Positions 62,078 through 64,000 of a stretch of 64,000 bases of DNA are shown piece by piece. The stretch covers positions 62,001 through 126,000 of the forward strand of contig CANQNN010000005.1 of NCBI GenBank assembly GCA_947625205.1, in the 5' to 3' direction. Made by a program: the position numbers and the translations under genes. The stretch is from an uncultured Lachnospiraceae bacterium. GTDB taxonomy: Bacteria; Bacillota; Clostridia; Lachnospirales; Lachnospiraceae. The notes beneath the pieces were generated by a model. It did not search any database and was not told where the DNA came from. It saw only the letters and a list, made by a program, of their open reading frames with translations. Position 1 is the stretch's first letter, and each line of letters opens with the position of its first letter.

Positions 62078-62689
62078 ATGAAAAAAGTATATTTATGTTT
62101 GACGGTAACATTGATTCTTTTATTATGCAGTGCCTGCGGAAAAATGCCAACCGGTAATACGGATATAAATATCAGCCGCTTCTGGGAAGAAGAGACGACA
62201 GATGAGGAAAACACCCTGAAATTTATTACCGGACTGGAAATTATTTTACCGGATAGCTGGAACGGTAAAACGGTATATGATGTAGAGACTGGACCCAAGA
62301 ACGCTCCTACGAGCACGACATTTATTGTCTCTGAAAAAACAAACGCGGAAGCGGACGGCTCGGGCGTCCTGTGTTATCTGACCTTTTATTTGCATGAAGA
62401 GGGCGAAGAACAGTATATCTTTGAAACGGATAGGGTGCTGGGGTTATATGAACAGGGCGGGAAGCAGTATGTATTGGTTCTGGAGCTGCCGCGGGAGATG
62501 ATGTATATGGAAGGTAATGCCGAATTACAGACTAATTATGAAGCGCTGAGCGCATGTACAGATTTGATTCAGATTAAAACAGATGAAATGTCTGGTTTTA
62601 CAGAATGCAGCGCAGACGATCTGGAATGGATAGAATTTACACAACGATATATTGATATTATGCTTTGCGTTGTGTATAATATTAAATGA
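62078..62689 (+). CDS. Lipoprotein of unknown function
   Basis: 203 residues. The signal peptide MKKVYLCLTVTLILLLCSAC has lipidated C20. The mature domain (LEIILPDSWNGKTVYDVE, then VLCYLTFYLHEEGEEQYIF) is small and beta-rich. It follows the M56 gene by 77 bp with SD AAGGAGAAA. Envelope lipoproteins beside BlaI/M56 pairs may be regulated targets. Family not recognised. Confidence 0.75.
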   Translation: MKKVYLCLTVTLILLLCSACGKMPTGNTDINISRFWEEETTDEENTLKFITGLEIILPDSWNGKTVYDVETGPKNAPTSTTFIVSEKTNAEADGSGVLCYLTFYLHEEGEEQYIFETDRVLGLYEQGGKQYVLVLELPREMMYMEGNAELQTNYEALSACTDLIQIKTDEMSGFTECSADDLEWIEFTQRYIDIMLCVVYNIK

Positions 62690-62696
62690 AGAGGCG

Positions 62697-63005
62697 ATGG
62701 CGTTGAATTTAATTTTGCATACTGTCAAACAGGAAAAGCAAAGAATTGAATATATGCTCACTAAGTATCAAGAGGAACTTTGCGCTTTACCGAAAGGTAC
62801 AATATCGGAAAAGAGAGTTGGAGAGAAAACATATTATTATCTGAAATACAGGGAAGGTAAAAAGGTGATTTCTCAATATGTCAGTAAAAAGGAAATTGAA
62901 AATATTCGCGCTCTTGTTGAAAAACGGCAGCACATTGAGGCAATGGTGAAATTTTTACAAGGGGAAAAGGCAATTGCAGATAAGGTATTGGAGGGCGCAG
63001 TATGA
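62697..63005 (+). CDS. First gene of the DUF3990 module: small helical protein
   Basis: 102 residues from ATG 62697 (SD GAGG). Coiled-coil-like N- and C-termini ([37 protein letters not shown]) flank a two-strand centre [19 protein letters not shown]. Its stop overlaps the next start by ATGA. Its place at the head of the module suggests an antitoxin-like or adaptor function, unproven. I do not recognise a named family with certainty. Confidence 0.65.
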   Translation: MALNLILHTVKQEKQRIEYMLTKYQEELCALPKGTISEKRVGEKTYYYLKYREGKKVISQYVSKKEIENIRALVEKRQHIEAMVKFLQGEKAIADKVLEGAV

Positions 63006-63493
63006 TTCTGTATCATGGCAGTAATGTGATCGTTTCTGAACCGCGGCTGATGAAACAGAACCGGTTCCTTGATTTTGGTTTCGGATTTTACACGACGACA
63101 AATAAAGTACAGGCAATAGGCTTCGCCGATAAGGTGACAAAGCGCCGCAAAGAGGGCAAAAAAACTGTCAGCATCTATGAAATTGATGAAGATTGCGCTT
63201 TTGCCGAATGTTCCGTTCTGCGTTTCGACAGCGCAAATGAGGCTTGGCTGGACTTTGTATCGGAAAATCGTTCTGGCAATTATACGGGAGAAGCCTATGA
63301 CTTCATCTTCGGTCCCGTTGCAAATGATGATGTATATACGACATTTACGCTCTATTCTGCGGGTGTACTTACAAAGGAGCAAACTTTAGAAGCATTGAAA
63401 ATCAAGAAACTATACAATCAGTTAGTGCTGTCATCTGAAAAAGCGCTTTCGTATCTAAAATTTATGGGGACAGTGCCACAGGAGGAATTGTAA
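63002..63493 (+). CDS. DUF3990 protein with ADP-ribosyltransferase-like fold
   Basis: 163 residues. The N-terminal LYHGSN (His of ART motif I) followed by [18 protein letters not shown] (Tyr/Thr of motif II and the conserved Ala helix) is the signature shared by DUF3990 and ADP-ribosyltransferase-fold toxins. The third (Glu/Gln) motif may lie in the [12 protein letters not shown] segment. It could modify a host or phage target using NAD+. Starts overlap with both neighbours, so four genes are translated as one unit. Confidence 0.75.
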   Translation: MILYHGSNVIVSEPRLMKQNRFLDFGFGFYTTTNKVQAIGFADKVTKRRKEGKKTVSIYEIDEDCAFAECSVLRFDSANEAWLDFVSENRSGNYTGEAYDFIFGPVANDDVYTTFTLYSAGVLTKEQTLEALKIKKLYNQLVLSSEKALSYLKFMGTVPQEEL

Positions 63494-63732
63494 TGGAAGC
63501 AGAAAAGTTTGGCGCTGTTATGGGCGTGCTTGTAGAGCAGATTGTTCACCTGATTACTGAAAACTATGCGTATGACGAAATGACTGCTTCAAACGAGTTT
63601 TATAGCTCAAAGGTCTATGCTCTTTTAGAGCAGGAGGAAACAAAGTTATGGCATTTCAGTCCCCTCACCCTATTTAATCTGTTTGACGAAGAAACAAAAA
63701 CGGGTACTTTTGAACTGCCGGAGGAGGTTTGA
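63493..63732 (+). CDS. Small protein of the DUF3990 module
   Basis: 79 residues starting one base inside the DUF3990 stop (TAATG). Acidic and helical (VLVEQIVHLITENYAYDEM; SSKVYALLEQEETKLWHFSP). The pattern, a YxxS(K/S)-containing helix then LLE.EETKLW, recurs in short genes beside DUF3791. It may neutralise the ART-fold protein. Function unknown. Confidence 0.65.
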   Translation: MEAEKFGAVMGVLVEQIVHLITENYAYDEMTASNEFYSSKVYALLEQEETKLWHFSPLTLFNLFDEETKTGTFELPEEV

Positions 63733-63734
63733 TT

Positions 63735-63947
63735 ATGAGCGCTCAGGGTAAATTTATGATTTACTGTGCCGAGCAATACAAGCTGGCAAAACATCTGACG
63801 GGCAGACAGCTTGCAGAACTGTTCAGTCGTTACCGGATCTGGGAATATATTTATTCTTGCTATGAAGCTTTGCATACGACAGGTACAAACTATATTATTG
63901 AGGATATTGACCTGTATATCGATGCCCGCAAGCTTACAATGTCCTGA
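63735..63947 (+). CDS. DUF3791 family protein
   Basis: 70 residues from ATG 63735 (SD GGAGGAGG); an in-frame TTG at 63729 overlaps the previous stop. The text KFMIYCAEQYKLAKHLTG, LAELFSRYRIWEYIYSCYEA and LHTTGTNYIIEDIDLYI is diagnostic of DUF3791, small proteins typically found beside DUF3990. Probably the antitoxin or regulatory partner. The last 53 bp of the window hold nothing recognisable. Confidence 0.75.
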   Translation: MSAQGKFMIYCAEQYKLAKHLTGRQLAELFSRYRIWEYIYSCYEALHTTGTNYIIEDIDLYIDARKLTMS

Positions 63948-64000
63948 ATCAACGATGTAAAAGAGCGTGCTTATATTTCAATAGGACGGTATTATTGGCG

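Overview
The window looks like a chromosome segment of a spore-forming Lachnospiraceae-type clostridium (Firmicutes). The evidence is a dcw cell-wall/division cluster running directly into spoIIGA-sigE, with sigG nearby; purine-rich Shine-Dalgarno sites before almost every gene; sigma-A promoters with 17-bp spacers; and gut-Firmicute families such as DUF5688, GH39, rubrerythrin, BlaI/M56 pairs and DUF3990/DUF3791. No rRNA, CRISPR array or complete prophage is visible.

Region 1 (1-14.2 kb) reads as the right part of an integrated mobile element. It carries an ECF sigma/anti-sigma pair cut by the left edge, a two-component system with an ABC exporter and matching 11-bp-phased operator repeats, the relic of a metallophosphoesterase, a BlaI/M56 pair with twin palindromic operators, an uncharacterised gene, three lipoprotein genes, and finally a small gene plus a large serine recombinase. 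The recombinase stop codon lies 9 bp before sequence coding for the SxN motif of a SpoVD/FtsI-type transpeptidase. The 3' third of that gene follows and its 5' part is absent from the window. The element is therefore inserted inside spoVD. Interruption of a sporulation gene by an element with its own serine recombinase resembles the sigK/skin arrangement and suggests developmentally regulated excision. This is the most interesting feature here.

Region 2 (14.2-28.3 kb) holds mraY, murD, ftsW/spoVE, murA, divIB/ftsQ, ftsZ (own promoter, TTG start), spoIIGA, sigE, a REC/HD-GYP/GGDEF signalling protein, sigG on the opposite strand, a zinc-ribbon/SH3 membrane protein and a YlmC/YmxH-family gene.

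Region 3 (28.3-36.8 kb) is housekeeping: nrdR, a YqeG-type phosphatase, aroE-aroK-aroQ, efp, a DUF5688 gene, tRNA-Arg(CCG), an SH3 membrane protein, a small helical protein and gdhA.

Region 4 (36.9-50.7 kb) is accessory: an ECF sigma/ABC operon, a GH39 glycosidase and a type-B carboxylesterase, tRNA-Ala(CGC), a GT87-like membrane protein with a frame-breaking G8 tract, ogt, a Y-family polymerase with a YolD-like partner, a truncated methyltransferase, a tiny holin-like toxin gene with an SD-sequestering leader, a GNAT, an acyltransferase and an AraC fragment.

Region 5 (50.7-64 kb) has an HD-domain protein, a DUF362 ferredoxin, aminopeptidase P, rubrerythrin, a paralogue of the small helical protein, a hybrid histidine kinase, a second BlaI/M56 pair plus lipoprotein, and a tightly overlapping four-gene DUF3990 (ADP-ribosyltransferase-fold)/DUF3791 module that may be a toxin-antitoxin or defence unit.

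All calls come from reading the sequence. No similarity search was run, so family names rest on motif recognition.
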